Positions 36,587 to 45,205 of a DNA stretch of 64,000 nucleotides are shown piece after piece; position 1 is the first letter of the stretch, and each line of letters starts with the position of its first letter. Location: the NCBI GenBank assembly GCA_900768185.1, contig CAAGCB010000002.1, forward strand, positions 72,793 through 136,792. The letters are read 5' to 3'. Source of the stretch: Alphaproteobacteria bacterium. GTDB taxonomy: Bacteria; Pseudomonadota; Alphaproteobacteria; CAAGCB01; CAG-977. Below the pieces are notes generated by a model. That model was not told where the DNA came from and did no database searches. It saw only the letters and a program-made list of their open reading frames with translations. The translations under genes and the position numbers were made by a program.

Positions 36587-36608
36587 CCGCTTTGTTTCAA
36601 AATAAAAA

Positions 36609-36638
36609 ACAGCCTCCGTGCGGAGGCTGTTTTTTTTC
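36609..36638 (+). terminator. Intrinsic terminator of yajQ operon
   Basis: ACAGCCTCCG (36609-36618), TG, CGGAGGCTGT (36621-36630), then eight T's. Confidence 0.92.
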
Positions 36639-36777
36639 GGGCGCAAACCTCGGCGGCGGTCGCCCCACGCTTTCGCCCGCCGCAGGATTTTTGAAAGCAT
36701 GTTTTTTTAGCCCTTGTTCGGCAGAGATGTTTTTATATACAGTTGCGTTATGATTTCCTTTTATACACGGGGCAGTG

Positions 36778-37248
36778 ATGCTGTATTCATATATTTTTGT
36801 TCCGAATAAAGTTTTGCAAGAAGGGATAAAAGCGCCGGTTTTGTTGAGTGAACAGGATCTGCGGCATTATGCCGGACGGGCGGGGACATTTCAAAAAGAC
36901 GGGATTGAAGCATATTTGGAAACGATATTTCCGGGGCGTTCGCGCGCGATATCATGTTTGACGGAACGGATTCCGGATACGGGCTGCCGGAAAATCCGTG
37001 AATTTAAAAGACTGAGGGAATGTTTTTGTTTTTCCGAAGAAATTTTGAAAAATGAACGGATTGTCGAATGCGTCTGGCAAATTGACGGGGACGATGTTCG
37101 ACCGGTGTCAGGTTTGGATCTTTCATCACCGGCATGGGAAACGGTGCGCGATGACGACGATATTTTTTTTAAACGAATCCGCCATTACATGCCGGTGTTG
37201 AAAAATGGTTTTTTGCCGTCCGAATACATAAAAAAGGCTTCGGATTAA
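36778..37248 (+). CDS. Unknown 156-residue soluble protein
   Basis: Start ATG with GGGG upstream; a GTG one codon earlier is also possible. It is a soluble mixed alpha/beta protein with three cysteines in its middle third and Lys/Arg-rich helices. No family recognised. Codon usage looks A+T-richer than its neighbours (many ATA, TTT, AAA), which would fit recent acquisition. The TAA stop lies in the loop of its own terminator hairpin. Monocistronic, convergent with the pheT-linked hydrolase gene. Confidence 0.6.
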   Translation: MLYSYIFVPNKVLQEGIKAPVLLSEQDLRHYAGRAGTFQKDGIEAYLETIFPGRSRAISCLTERIPDTGCRKIREFKRLRECFCFSEEILKNERIVECVWQIDGDDVRPVSGLDLSSPAWETVRDDDDIFFKRIRHYMPVLKNGFLPSEYIKKASD

Positions 37249-37259
37249 CGAAGCCTTTT
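37231..37259 (+). terminator. Terminator hairpin containing the stop codon
   Basis: AAAAGGCTTCG (37232-37242), loop GATTAA, CGAAGCCTTTT (37249-37259). The loop ends with the TAA stop of the preceding gene, so the stem's left arm is coding. Confidence 0.8.
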
Positions 37260-37263
37260 GACG

Positions 37264-38025
37264 TTATGAATGTTTGTTTCCCCACGGTTTCGCCAGCCGC
37301 AGGATTTCGTCCAGCGCCTCTTTTTCAAAAAACGTGTGGTCTTTGCCCCAGATAACTTTGGAAACGGTTTTCTGTCCGCATCGGAACAGGGTTTTGTCCG
37401 TCAGCAAATGACCGCGGAAGGGGACGGTTGTATCCTTTTCCCCATGCACCAGAATAAATTCAGGTTTGGATTGCGACGGGTGTTTTTCGACTTCCGAAGC
37501 GTTTAAAAGGCAGCCGGCGACGATCATCACGCCGCCCAGCGGGGTCAGCGACCCGTCCGCCGCCCTGTCCGCCAGAACGTCGGATTCGGCGCACATTTGC
37601 ACCGCCATCATCGCGCCTTGAGAAACGCCGAAAACGTAGGTGTTTTGTGCGCCGATGCCGTGCGCGTCCATACGGTCGCGAATGTAATCCGCCACCTTTA
37701 ACGCCGCGGCGTCGTACCATTTGTACATCCGGTTCAATTTCAACCGCGCCCGTTTGGACAGCAAATCGGGATGGCGGGTGAACCAGTTGTCGTTGAATTT
37801 CGGCGGAATGCCGAACCATTGGCGGGTTTCTTCGTTGCCGTCCATGGATTCCAACCCGTCCGGAACGTAAAACACCGCGCGCGGCATCACCCGCTGCAAT
37901 TCATGCACAAACCAAGCGTTCGATTCGCCCGTTCCGCCCATACCGTGCAGATAGACGACCAGCTGTTCCGGTTTCGCGCCGTTTTCCGGCATCAGCATCG
38001 CGCCGTTTAACAAAGGTTCGCGCAT
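37264..38025 (-). CDS. Alpha/beta-hydrolase (carboxylesterase/phospholipase family)
   Basis: A 253-residue cytosolic serine hydrolase. It has VVYLHGMGGTGESN (oxyanion HGxG loop), nucleophile elbow FGVSQGAMMA, aspartate in ILVHGEKDTTVPF and histidine in WGKDHTFFEKEALD, which is the carboxylesterase/YpfH layout. Starts one base after the pheT stop, so it is the last gene of rpmI-rplT-pheS-pheT. Its presence in that operon looks accidental rather than functional. Substrate unknown. Confidence 0.85.
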   Translation of the reverse strand: MREPLLNGAMLMPENGAKPEQLVVYLHGMGGTGESNAWFVHELQRVMPRAVFYVPDGLESMDGNEETRQWFGIPPKFNDNWFTRHPDLLSKRARLKLNRMYKWYDAAALKVADYIRDRMDAHGIGAQNTYVFGVSQGAMMAVQMCAESDVLADRAADGSLTPLGGVMIVAGCLLNASEVEKHPSQSKPEFILVHGEKDTTVPFRGHLLTDKTLFRCGQKTVSKVIWGKDHTFFEKEALDEILRLAKPWGNKHS

Positions 38026-38026
38026 C

Positions 38027-40408
38027 TCAGCCCCGCAAGGTTGCGCCGGTGGCGGCGGCGACCGCGCCGACGACGCGGCGGCAGACGCTTTCGATTTCCT
38101 CGTCCGTCATCGTTTTTTCGACAGGCTGGATCGTCAGCTGGATCGCGATCGACTTTTTGTCGCCCAAGTTGTCGCCTTCGTACAAATCGAAGACGGAAAC
38201 GTCGGTGATCAGCGTTTTGTCCGTGTTTTTGGCGGCGGAAACGATTTTTTCCGCATCGACTTTGCGATCGACCAAAAACGCCAGATCGCGGAAAATCGGC
38301 GTGAAAGCGGACAGTTTCAGCGTTTTGACGCCTTTGCCGTTTTTCTTTTTCGCGGGCGGCAGGCGGTCAAGGAAGACTTCGCACGCGCAAACGGGCGTTT
38401 TCAAATCCATCGCTTTCAATACTTTCGGGTGCAGTTCGCCGAAGTACGCCAGAACGGTTTTGCCGATTTTAATCGCGCCCGACCGTCCGGGGTGGTACCA
38501 AGCGGGGGCTTCGCGCGCAATCTGCACGTTTTGCGGGGCTTCCGCCGCGTCCAAAGCGGACAGGGCATCGGCTTTCGCGTCAAACACATCGACGGGACGC
38601 TGGGCAACCGCCCAATGGCGCGGCGTCATTTGTCCGAAACGCAACTGGCAGGCGACCGTTTCCTGTTCCATCGGTTTGAATCCGAAAAACTGAGGGCCGA
38701 CCTCGAACAGACAGCCGTCAAACGTGCCTTTGGCGATGTTGGAACGCGCCGCGGAAAGCAGGTTCGGCAACAAATTCGGGCGCATTTCGTTCAGATCCGC
38801 GCTGATCGGGTTGGCGATCAGAACGGCGTTTTCGGTGCGGAACGGTTCGGCGTCTTTGGACGACATGAACGACCATGTGATTGTCTGAAAACCGCCGCGG
38901 TTCGCCATGGCGCGGCGCACGGAAACCTCGCGGCGCTGTTTGGGCTGTAAAATCCCGTGAACGCCGTTCGGACGCGGCAGGGCGATTTCCGGCAGTTTGT
39001 CGTAACCGTAAATACGCAACACTTCCTCGACCAGATCGTGCGAACCGGAAATGTCGGAACGCCACGTCGGGCGGATTACGGAAAATCCGTTCGATTCGGG
39101 TTTGACGAAGCACCCCAGTTTTTCAAGAATTTCTCTGCAAATGTCCGCGGGAACATCGACGCCGCACAGCTTTTCAACGCGTTTCGGATCGAAAAATATC
39201 GGCGCGGGCGCGGCGGGTTCGGCGCCCGTCACGATAATGTCGGAGCACTCGCCGCCGCACAGTTCCATGATCATCTGCGCCGCCATTTCGGCGCCGACGG
39301 GAATGGTCGAAGCGGGATCGACGCCGCGTTCGAACCGCTGGCGCGAATCGGACGTCAGAATCAGCTTCTGCCCCGTTTTGGCAATGCTTTCGGGGGTGAA
39401 ATACGCGGATTCCAGCAAAACACGCGTGGTTGATTCTTCACAGCCCGACACTTCGCCGCCCATGATGCCCGCAATGGATTCAACGCCGTTTTCATCGGCG
39501 ATGACGACCATGCCGTCGCTCAGCGCGTATTCCCTGCCGTCCAGTGCCAGCAGTTTTTCGCCGTCGCGGGCGGAGCGCACGGTGATTTGACCTTTCACCT
39601 TGTCCGCGTCGAAAACGTGCAAAGGACGACCGAACGCGATGTTGAAATAGTTGGTCACGTCCACCAGAGCGGAAATCGGGCGCAAGCCGACCGCCGTCAA
39701 GCGATCCTGCATCCATTTCGGGGATTGGACGTTTTTCACGTTGCGGATTTCGCGCAGGGTGAAGAACGGCGCGCCGATGTCGATCGCGTCGTTGGAAAGG
39801 CTGACTTCGCTTTTAAAAGCGCAAACCGTAACGTCATGCTTCGGCGTTTTCAGTGTTCCCAAGCCTGCCGCCGCCAAATCGCGGGCGATGCCGTAGACGC
39901 TCATGCAATCGCCGCGGTTCGGGGTGATCGACACGTCGAACACGGGGTCGGACGGATAAACCGTCGTAACGGACGCGCCGACGATCGCGTTTTCGGGACA
40001 TTCGATGATGCCCGTGTGGTCGGGACCGACGCCCAGTTCGTCTTCGGCGCACATCATGCCGAAGCTCTCGACACCGCGGATTTTGCCGGCTTTCAGTTTG
40101 TCGCCGAAAGCGGGGACGTAATCCCCCGGACGCGCCAAGATGCCTTTCATGCCCGCGCGGGCGTTCGGCGCGCCGCACACGATTTGCACCAGCTCTTTGC
40201 CCGTGTTGACTTTCAAAACGTGCAGGTGGTCGGAATCGGGGTGCGGAACACATTCGTCAATGCTGACGACGATCAGGTCTTTTATCGCCGCGACGGGATC
40301 GACGACATCTTCGATTTCCAAGCCGATGGCGGTCAGGCGTTCGGCGATTTCGTCAACGCCCGCGTTTGTGTCCAAAAAATCTTTCAACCAGCTCAGCGTG
40401 AATTTCAT
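38027..40408 (-). CDS. pheT: Phenylalanyl-tRNA synthetase beta subunit
   Basis: A 793-residue subunit of the (alpha-beta)2 enzyme charging tRNA-Phe. [13 protein letters not shown] opens domain B1. It is followed by the tRNA-binding OB domain ([22 protein letters not shown]), the B3/B4 editing region ([17 protein letters not shown]), B5 ([13 protein letters not shown]), the synthetase-like core ([19 protein letters not shown]) and the C-terminal anticodon-binding fold ([18 protein letters not shown]). Overlaps pheS by 4 bases (ATGA). Complete length. Confidence 0.97.
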   Translation of the reverse strand: MKFTLSWLKDFLDTNAGVDEIAERLTAIGLEIEDVVDPVAAIKDLIVVSIDECVPHPDSDHLHVLKVNTGKELVQIVCGAPNARAGMKGILARPGDYVPAFGDKLKAGKIRGVESFGMMCAEDELGVGPDHTGIIECPENAIVGASVTTVYPSDPVFDVSITPNRGDCMSVYGIARDLAAAGLGTLKTPKHDVTVCAFKSEVSLSNDAIDIGAPFFTLREIRNVKNVQSPKWMQDRLTAVGLRPISALVDVTNYFNIAFGRPLHVFDADKVKGQITVRSARDGEKLLALDGREYALSDGMVVIADENGVESIAGIMGGEVSGCEESTTRVLLESAYFTPESIAKTGQKLILTSDSRQRFERGVDPASTIPVGAEMAAQMIMELCGGECSDIIVTGAEPAAPAPIFFDPKRVEKLCGVDVPADICREILEKLGCFVKPESNGFSVIRPTWRSDISGSHDLVEEVLRIYGYDKLPEIALPRPNGVHGILQPKQRREVSVRRAMANRGGFQTITWSFMSSKDAEPFRTENAVLIANPISADLNEMRPNLLPNLLSAARSNIAKGTFDGCLFEVGPQFFGFKPMEQETVACQLRFGQMTPRHWAVAQRPVDVFDAKADALSALDAAEAPQNVQIAREAPAWYHPGRSGAIKIGKTVLAYFGELHPKVLKAMDLKTPVCACEVFLDRLPPAKKKNGKGVKTLKLSAFTPIFRDLAFLVDRKVDAEKIVSAAKNTDKTLITDVSVFDLYEGDNLGDKKSIAIQLTIQPVEKTMTDEEIESVCRRVVGAVAAATGATLRG

Positions 40409-41499
40409 CTTTTGTTTCCTCCCGTCATGCTCAAGCCCGATCCCGTCGAGGGAATGTCCAAGGGAACGAATCCGTAATGTTTGATCCAGCGCAAATCGGA
40501 TTCAAAGAATGTGCGCAGGTCGGGAATCGCGTATTTCAGCATCGCCAGACGGTCAAGCCCGATTCCGAACGCAAAGCCCTGATAGACTTCGGGGTCGATG
40601 TTGCAGGCTTTCAAAACGTTCGGGTGAACCATGCCGCAACCCAGAATTTCCAGCCAGTCGCTACCCGCGCCGATCTTCAATTCGCCGTTTTTGCGCGAAC
40701 AGCCGATATCCATTTCCGCCGACGGTTCCGTGAACGGAAAAAACGACGGGCGGAAACGCACGGGGACTTCGTCCAGTTCAAAGAACGTCTTAACAAACTC
40801 AATCAAACAGCCTTTCAAGTGCGCCATGTTGGTTTCGGTGTCGACGATCAGTCCTTCGACCTGATGGAACATCGGCGCGTGCGTCGCGTCGTAGTCGCAA
40901 CGGTAGGTGCGACCGGGGACGATCACGCGCACGGGCGGTTTTTGCTTTTCCATCGTGCGGATCTGCACGGCAGACGTTTGCGTGCGCACGATGAATTTGT
41001 CGCCGTTTTCATCGCCGTTCAGATAGAACGTGTCCTGCATTTGGCGGGCGGGGTGGTTTTCCGGCGTGTTCAAAGCGGTGAAGTTGTGGAAATCGTCTTC
41101 GATATCGGGACCTTCGGCAACGTCGAAACCCATTTGACCGAAAATGGCGACGACTTCGTCATACGTTTGGTACAGCGGGTGGACGCGTCCCTGCGTTTCG
41201 GGGCGCACGGGCAACGTGACGTCGACGGCTTCGCGCGCCAGACGGGCGTTGATTTCGTCATCTTCCAGTTTGGCTTTTTTGGATTCGATCGCGTTTGCCA
41301 AAGCGTTTTTGATCGTGTTGAACCGCTGTCCCGCGACTTTGCGTTCTTCGGGATTCATCGCGCCCAGCGATTTCATTTTTTCGGTGATGACGCCCTTTTT
41401 GCCCAGAACGGAAACGCGCACGGCGTCCAGATCCGCCAGCGTCGCCGCCGATTCCACCTGTTGCAGCAGTTGTGTTTGCAGTGTGTCCAGTTCACTCAT
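40405..41499 (-). CDS. pheS: Phenylalanyl-tRNA synthetase alpha subunit
   Basis: A 364-residue catalytic subunit. An N-terminal coiled coil ([20 protein letters not shown]) is followed by the class II core. Motif 1 region is [25 protein letters not shown], with [23 protein letters not shown]. Motif 2 is [24 protein letters not shown], and motif 3 [18 protein letters not shown]. The last ~20 residues are a Gly/Ser/Thr-rich addition. A hairpin terminator/attenuator lies between rplT and pheS. Confidence 0.97.
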   Translation of the reverse strand: MSELDTLQTQLLQQVESAATLADLDAVRVSVLGKKGVITEKMKSLGAMNPEERKVAGQRFNTIKNALANAIESKKAKLEDDEINARLAREAVDVTLPVRPETQGRVHPLYQTYDEVVAIFGQMGFDVAEGPDIEDDFHNFTALNTPENHPARQMQDTFYLNGDENGDKFIVRTQTSAVQIRTMEKQKPPVRVIVPGRTYRCDYDATHAPMFHQVEGLIVDTETNMAHLKGCLIEFVKTFFELDEVPVRFRPSFFPFTEPSAEMDIGCSRKNGELKIGAGSDWLEILGCGMVHPNVLKACNIDPEVYQGFAFGIGLDRLAMLKYAIPDLRTFFESDLRWIKHYGFVPLDIPSTGSGLSMTGGNKR

Positions 41500-41528
41500 T
41501 AGCCGATATCCTTGTCGTTTTCCTATGC

Positions 41529-41552
41529 AAAAGGGGCGCGTCGCGCCCCTTT
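41529..41552 (-). terminator. Hairpin between rplT and pheS (terminator/attenuator)
   Basis: Reading on the minus strand, AAAGGGGCGCG pairs with CGCGCCCCTTT, then TTTGC. It sits ~20 bases after the rplT stop and ~30 before pheS. A partial terminator would set the ratio of ribosomal protein to synthetase messages. No Phe-rich leader peptide is evident. Confidence 0.65.
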
Positions 41553-41571
41553 CGTTAATGCAATCCGTTGC

Positions 41572-41928
41572 TTAGTTCAGAGCCGCCTTGACCTGTTCGA
41601 CGACTTTGGCAAAAGCCGCGGGCTGGTTCATCGCCAGGTCCGCCAGAATCTTGCGATCCATTTCAATGCCGGCTTTGTTCAAGCCGTTGATGAATTTGGA
41701 ATAAGTCAATCCGTATTCGCGGACGCCGGCGTTGATGCGCTGAATCCACAAAGCGCGGAAGTTGCTTTTTTTCTTGCGGCGGTCGCGGTAGGCGTACTGC
41801 AAACCTTTTTCAACTTTTTCCAAGGCGATGCGGTACAGCTTGGAATTGCTTTCGCGATAGCCTTTGGCAAGTTTCAGAATCTTTTTGTGTTTGAAATGGG
41901 CGGTCATACCGCGTTTTACACGAGCCAT
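41572..41928 (-). CDS. rplT: Ribosomal protein L20
   Basis: A 118-residue 23S rRNA-binding assembly protein. [51 protein letters not shown] and the C-terminal [21 protein letters not shown] end are typical. It lies 14 bases after rpmI. L20 autoregulates its operon through leader RNA in several bacteria; whether this leader is recognised is not known. Confidence 0.98.
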   Translation of the reverse strand: MARVKRGMTAHFKHKKILKLAKGYRESNSKLYRIALEKVEKGLQYAYRDRRKKKSNFRALWIQRINAGVREYGLTYSKFINGLNKAGIEMDRKILADLAMNQPAAFAKVVEQVKAALN

Positions 41929-41942
41929 GGTTCAATTACTCC

Positions 41943-42140
41943 TCAGTTGTACGGCATGAAACGATCGATGATCTTGAAATCGCATTCGCGCAACAGCGTC
42001 GTTCCGCGCGCGTGGCGTTTCATCTTCGTTCCTTTGGAAATCAAACGGTGGCGTTTGCAGGCGAATCCGTGCTTGATGGCGCCGGAACCCGTGCGGGCGA
42101 AACGCTTTTTGACCGAGCTTTTTGTTTTCAGTTTGGGCAT
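41943..42140 (-). CDS. rpmI: Ribosomal protein L35
   Basis: A 65-residue basic protein: MPKLKTKSSVKKRFARTGSG start and KGTKMKRHARGTTLL core. GGAGA precedes the start. First gene of the operon. infC (IF-3), which precedes rpmI in many bacteria, is absent upstream, where 230 bases of leader/promoter are followed by an unrelated gene. Confidence 0.98.
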   Translation of the reverse strand: MPKLKTKSSVKKRFARTGSGAIKHGFACKRHRLISKGTKMKRHARGTTLLRECDFKIIDRFMPYN

Positions 42141-42236
42141 TTCCGTCTCCTTAAATAATGCTTTAACGGTTCTGCGTTTCCAAGGCTGCCCTTATACAAG
42201 CCCGAAAAACGCGTTCCCTTTCTTCAAGGGCTATTC

Positions 42237-42265
42237 CTTATACGGTGTAATCCGCCGGATTGCAA
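42237..42265 (-). promoter_or_regulatory. Promoter of rpmI-rplT-pheST and its leader
   Basis: On the minus strand TTGCAA (42260-42265), 17 bases, TATAAG (42237-42242). The predicted leader of ~90 bases contains a small CCCTT/AAGGG hairpin. It could carry L20-dependent control but no pseudoknot is proven. Confidence 0.6.
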
Positions 42266-42373
42266 GCGTTATTTTGCTTTGTTTCGCAAAAGGATCCGGT
42301 AAAACGCGAAAAGAGGCGAAATCCGTAAAACGCCGTCTTTAAGGTCTGTTTCAAAGTCCGTTTTCGGACGTTT

Positions 42374-43567
42374 TTATTTGTCAACAATCGTCGCCAATCC
42401 GCCCGCCGACGTTTCTTTGTACAAAGCGGGCAGGTCGTGTCCCGTTTTACGCATCGCCGTTACGACATTGTCAAAGGAAACGCGGTGCTGTCCGTCGGTG
42501 TACAAAGCGTATTCGGCGGCGGCGATTGCGCGGTTTGCGGCAATCGCGTTGCGTTCGATGCACGGAATTTGCACCAGACCCATAACGGGGTCGCACGTCA
42601 GCCCCAAAAAGTGTTCCAGTCCGATTTCGGCGGCGTATTCGATTTGCGATATCGTTCCGCCGAACAGCTGAGCCGCGGCGGCGGAAGCCATGGCGCAAGC
42701 CACGCCGACTTCCCCTTGACAGCCGACTTCCGCGCCGGAAATCGACGCGTTCTGCTTGACGATATTGCCGACCAGCCCTGCGGTCGCCAAAGCGTTGATG
42801 ATTTCCCGATCGGTAAAGTTCTGATGATGTTTCAGGTAATAGAGAACGCCCGGCACAACGCCGCAGGATCCGCACGTCGGCGCCGTAACGATAATGCCGT
42901 GTCCCGCGTTTTCTTCGCTGACCGCCAAAGAATACGCCGACAACAACCCCGTCCGCGCCAAATCCGCCCTTTGCGCGGACGCTTTTTTATAAAAAGAATA
43001 CGCTTTGCGCGCCAGACGCAACCCGCCGGGCAGAACGTCCTCATGTTCCAAACCGTTTCGAACGGACTGTTGCATCTGTTCCCAGACATCCGTCAAATAG
43101 CGGCGGATTTCTTCGCCTTCGTTATCGAAAACGATTGTCCAAATCGGACGCCCTTGCCGTTCCGCCCAAGAAACAATATCCGCAAACGTCTTGTAAGCAT
43201 AGACTTCGTCCGCCGGCGCTTCGTTTTCTTCGCGCAAAGCGCCACCGCCCACGCTGTAAACCGTCCAGCTGTCCGCAGAGTTCCGATTTGCGTCAAACGC
43301 TTCGAATTTCATGGCGTTGGTGTGAAAAGGCAGGACGGTGTCCTTTTGCCAGACGATTTGCGTTTTATCTTTGTCCAGAACGTCCAGAATCGCCTGATCG
43401 GTAAAGTGTCCCTTGCCCGTCGCCGCCAGACTGCCGTACAAAGTCACGCGGTACGAACAGGCTTGCGGATTTTTTTCAAAAAAAAGCTGAGCCGCCCGCC
43501 GCGGCGCCATTGTGTGACTGCTGGAAGGTCCCATGCCGATTCTGTAAAGTTCTTTCAACGACTGCAT
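42374..43567 (-). CDS. sdaA: L-serine dehydratase (ammonia-lyase), iron-sulfur type
   Basis: A 397-residue single-chain enzyme turning L-serine into pyruvate and ammonia. The N-terminal part carries IGMGPSSSHTMAPRRAAQ (substrate-binding SSSHT). The catalytic part has the cluster cysteines in APTCGSCGVVPGV and GLTCDPVMGLVQIPCIERNA. CAGGAG is the RBS. Somewhat shorter than the E. coli enzymes (~455) but motif-complete. With glutamate dehydrogenase it points to amino acid catabolism. Monocistronic. Confidence 0.93.
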   Translation of the reverse strand: MQSLKELYRIGMGPSSSHTMAPRRAAQLFFEKNPQACSYRVTLYGSLAATGKGHFTDQAILDVLDKDKTQIVWQKDTVLPFHTNAMKFEAFDANRNSADSWTVYSVGGGALREENEAPADEVYAYKTFADIVSWAERQGRPIWTIVFDNEGEEIRRYLTDVWEQMQQSVRNGLEHEDVLPGGLRLARKAYSFYKKASAQRADLARTGLLSAYSLAVSEENAGHGIIVTAPTCGSCGVVPGVLYYLKHHQNFTDREIINALATAGLVGNIVKQNASISGAEVGCQGEVGVACAMASAAAAQLFGGTISQIEYAAEIGLEHFLGLTCDPVMGLVQIPCIERNAIAANRAIAAAEYALYTDGQHRVSFDNVVTAMRKTGHDLPALYKETSAGGLATIVDK

Positions 43568-43666
43568 CGTTTATTCTCCTGTAAAAACGCTTTGCGCCGG
43601 TTTTGCCGGATATTCGGGATATTCAATCGGTCGTATGCAGTCCGGATTGAAACGCCGCATAAAATT

Positions 43667-43837
43667 TCATTCGATTTTACCCTTTTCAATGTTCGGAAAA
43701 AAGTAAAAATCGAAATCTTCCGCCGTGTCCAATTCCAAACGGTCGGTGATGTCCGGAAATTCGACAACGTCAAGCCGCCGTTTCCGTCGGTTGTTCGCGG
43801 GCATAAAAAAAACGGAGCGAAAGCTCCGTTTTTTCAT
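43667..43837 (-). pseudogene. Small ORF or gene remnant with nucleotidyltransferase-like tail
   Basis: A 56-codon frame (an ATG 11 codons in gives 45) between the BI-1 gene and sdaA. The N-terminal part is encoded by a terminator hairpin, so it is probably not a genuine start. The rest (VVEFPDITDRLELDTAEDFD, then FYFFPNIEKGKIE) has the look of the C terminus of an IspD/CMP-sugar-type nucleotidyltransferase, where a DTxEDF pattern is common. No RBS. A 14-codon frame overlaps its stop by ATGA. Best read as a decayed gene end; a real peptide is not excluded. Confidence 0.3.
43811..43836. terminator. Bidirectional-looking terminator after the BI-1 gene
   Basis: AACGGAGC (43811-43818), loop GAAA, GCTCCGTT (43823-43830), flanked by A7 and T6; 14 bases from the BI-1 stop (minus strand). 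Confidence 0.85.
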
Positions 43838-43849
43838 TTGCGGAACGGT

Positions 43850-44581
43850 TTAATTCCGTCTGTCGCCGAAAAAGCGCAACAGATAGATAAACAGGTTGAT
43901 AAAGTCCAGATACAGGCTCAGCGCGCCGAAAATAGCTTTGCTGGCGATTGTGTTTTCGGTGTCGCCTTCGTTGTACATTTCGCGGATTTTAAAGGTGTCC
44001 CATGCCGTCAGACCGACGAAAATCGCGACGCCCGCGGCGGAAATCGTCCAATCCAGCGAAGAACTTTTCACAAAAATGTTGACGACCGACGCCAGCAGCA
44101 ATCCCCAGACGCCCATGTACAGAAACGATCCGATGCTGGTCAAATCGCGTTTGGTCGTATAGCCGTACAGGCTCATACCCAAAAACATGCCCGCGGTGAT
44201 CAAAAACACGCGCAAGACGCTGACGCCCGTATAAATCCAGAAAATCGACGTCATCGAAACGCCCATCAGTCCCGAATAGACGACGAACAGTGTGAACGCT
44301 TTGGCGGCGTTGCCCGACGAAACGGCGGATCCCATCATGAACACCAGCGCCAGCGGTGCGATGATTGCAATCCAGCCCAGCGCGTTCGGTTGCATCGTTT
44401 CTTGCGAAAAGAAAACGAACGCCAGCGGCGTCGTTGCCAGCAGATAGCTGACCAGAGCCGTAATCAACAGCCCCACGGTCATGTAGTTGTAGACTTTCAG
44501 CATATATTGACGCAGACCCTCGTCGATATTCAGCGCGCCGGCGCGCGAAATGACGGTGTCGCGGTTGGTTTCAAAAGCCAT
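43850..44581 (-). CDS. Bax inhibitor-1/YccA family membrane protein
   Basis: A 243-residue protein with seven hydrophobic segments after a ~25-residue cytosolic N terminus (ISRAGALNIDEGLRQYMLKVYNYM, the family entry motif). LLATTPLAFVFF, VFMMGSAVSSGNAAKAFTLF, GMFLGMSLYGYTTKRDL and the C-terminal AIFGALSLYLDFINLFIYLLRFFG are characteristic. Homologues include calcium-leak channel BsYetJ and E. coli YccA, an FtsH modulator. GGGAG precedes the start. Confidence 0.94.
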   Translation of the reverse strand: MAFETNRDTVISRAGALNIDEGLRQYMLKVYNYMTVGLLITALVSYLLATTPLAFVFFSQETMQPNALGWIAIIAPLALVFMMGSAVSSGNAAKAFTLFVVYSGLMGVSMTSIFWIYTGVSVLRVFLITAGMFLGMSLYGYTTKRDLTSIGSFLYMGVWGLLLASVVNIFVKSSSLDWTISAAGVAIFVGLTAWDTFKIREMYNEGDTENTIASKAIFGALSLYLDFINLFIYLLRFFGDRRN

Positions 44582-44620
44582 TGTGCGATTCTCCCGATAA
44601 CAAAAACATCAATCACATAT

Positions 44621-44649
44621 AGCATAAAATAATGGAAAACACCAGACAA
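44621..44649 (-). promoter_or_regulatory. Candidate promoter of the BI-1 gene
   Basis: Minus strand TTGTCT (44644-44649), 17 bases, TATGCT (44621-44626), about 40 bases before the start. Confidence 0.5.
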
Positions 44650-44704
44650 TCAAGAGGGTGGTGCAAAAAAGTCCTTATGCTTTTGTTAACCAATCTATGG
44701 TTAT

Positions 44705-45205
44705 ATGCGAATTATGTACAAAGTCTTGTTCGTATGCACCGGCAATATATGCCGTTCCCCGACCGCCGAAGGCGTGTTCAGACAGAAGGTCGAACGCGCG
44801 GGGCTGGGAAATGAAATATTGGTGGATTCGGCGGGGATCAGCGGCTGGCATGCCGGCGAATCGCCGGACGCAAGGGCTGTTATGACGGCTTTGGATAACG
44901 GGGTGGACATCAGATCCGTCCGCGCAAGGAAATTTGTTCGGGACGATTTCAAGGATTTCGACTTGATTATCGCTCTGGATTCGTCGCATTTGGCGGCACT
45001 CGAAGAAATGCGTCCGGCGTTTTCGCCGGATCATGACAGGGCGGTGCCGGAATTGATGATGCGATTTGCGCCGCAATATGGAACAAACGATGTCCCCGAC
45101 CCCTATTACGGAGGAACGGACGGGTTTCAAAACGTGTTCGACATGATCGATTCGGCATGCGACGGGCTTTTGAACCACATTCGGAAGGAACGCCATGCAG
45201 GTTGA
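44705..45205 (+). CDS. Low-molecular-weight protein-tyrosine-phosphatase family protein
   Basis: A 166-residue phosphatase. The P-loop VLFVCTGNICRSPTAEG has the CX5R signature, and the general-acid aspartate lies in DVPDPYYGG. Start could be ATG 44705 or ATG 44714 (MYKVLFV); neither has a good RBS. It overlaps the downstream fructosamine-kinase-like gene by 11 bases. LMW-PTP homologues paired with such kinases can dephosphorylate protein-bound ribulosamine 5-phosphates (known for LMW-PTP-A), so a deglycation role is a reasonable inference alongside phosphotyrosine hydrolysis. Confidence 0.9.
   Translation: MRIMYKVLFVCTGNICRSPTAEGVFRQKVERAGLGNEILVDSAGISGWHAGESPDARAVMTALDNGVDIRSVRARKFVRDDFKDFDLIIALDSSHLAALEEMRPAFSPDHDRAVPELMMRFAPQYGTNDVPDPYYGGTDGFQNVFDMIDSACDGLLNHIRKERHAG

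Noticed and set aside
42355..42376. GTCCG/CGGAC hairpin with T's on the plus strand beside the sdaA stop
   Set aside because: No plus-strand gene ends there, and on the minus strand it precedes no U-tract; probably chance.
42437..44632. A 731-codon plus-strand frame opposite sdaA and the BI-1 gene
   Set aside because: It crosses two well-conserved minus-strand genes and a terminator; composition is Arg/Phe/Gln-rich without domains.
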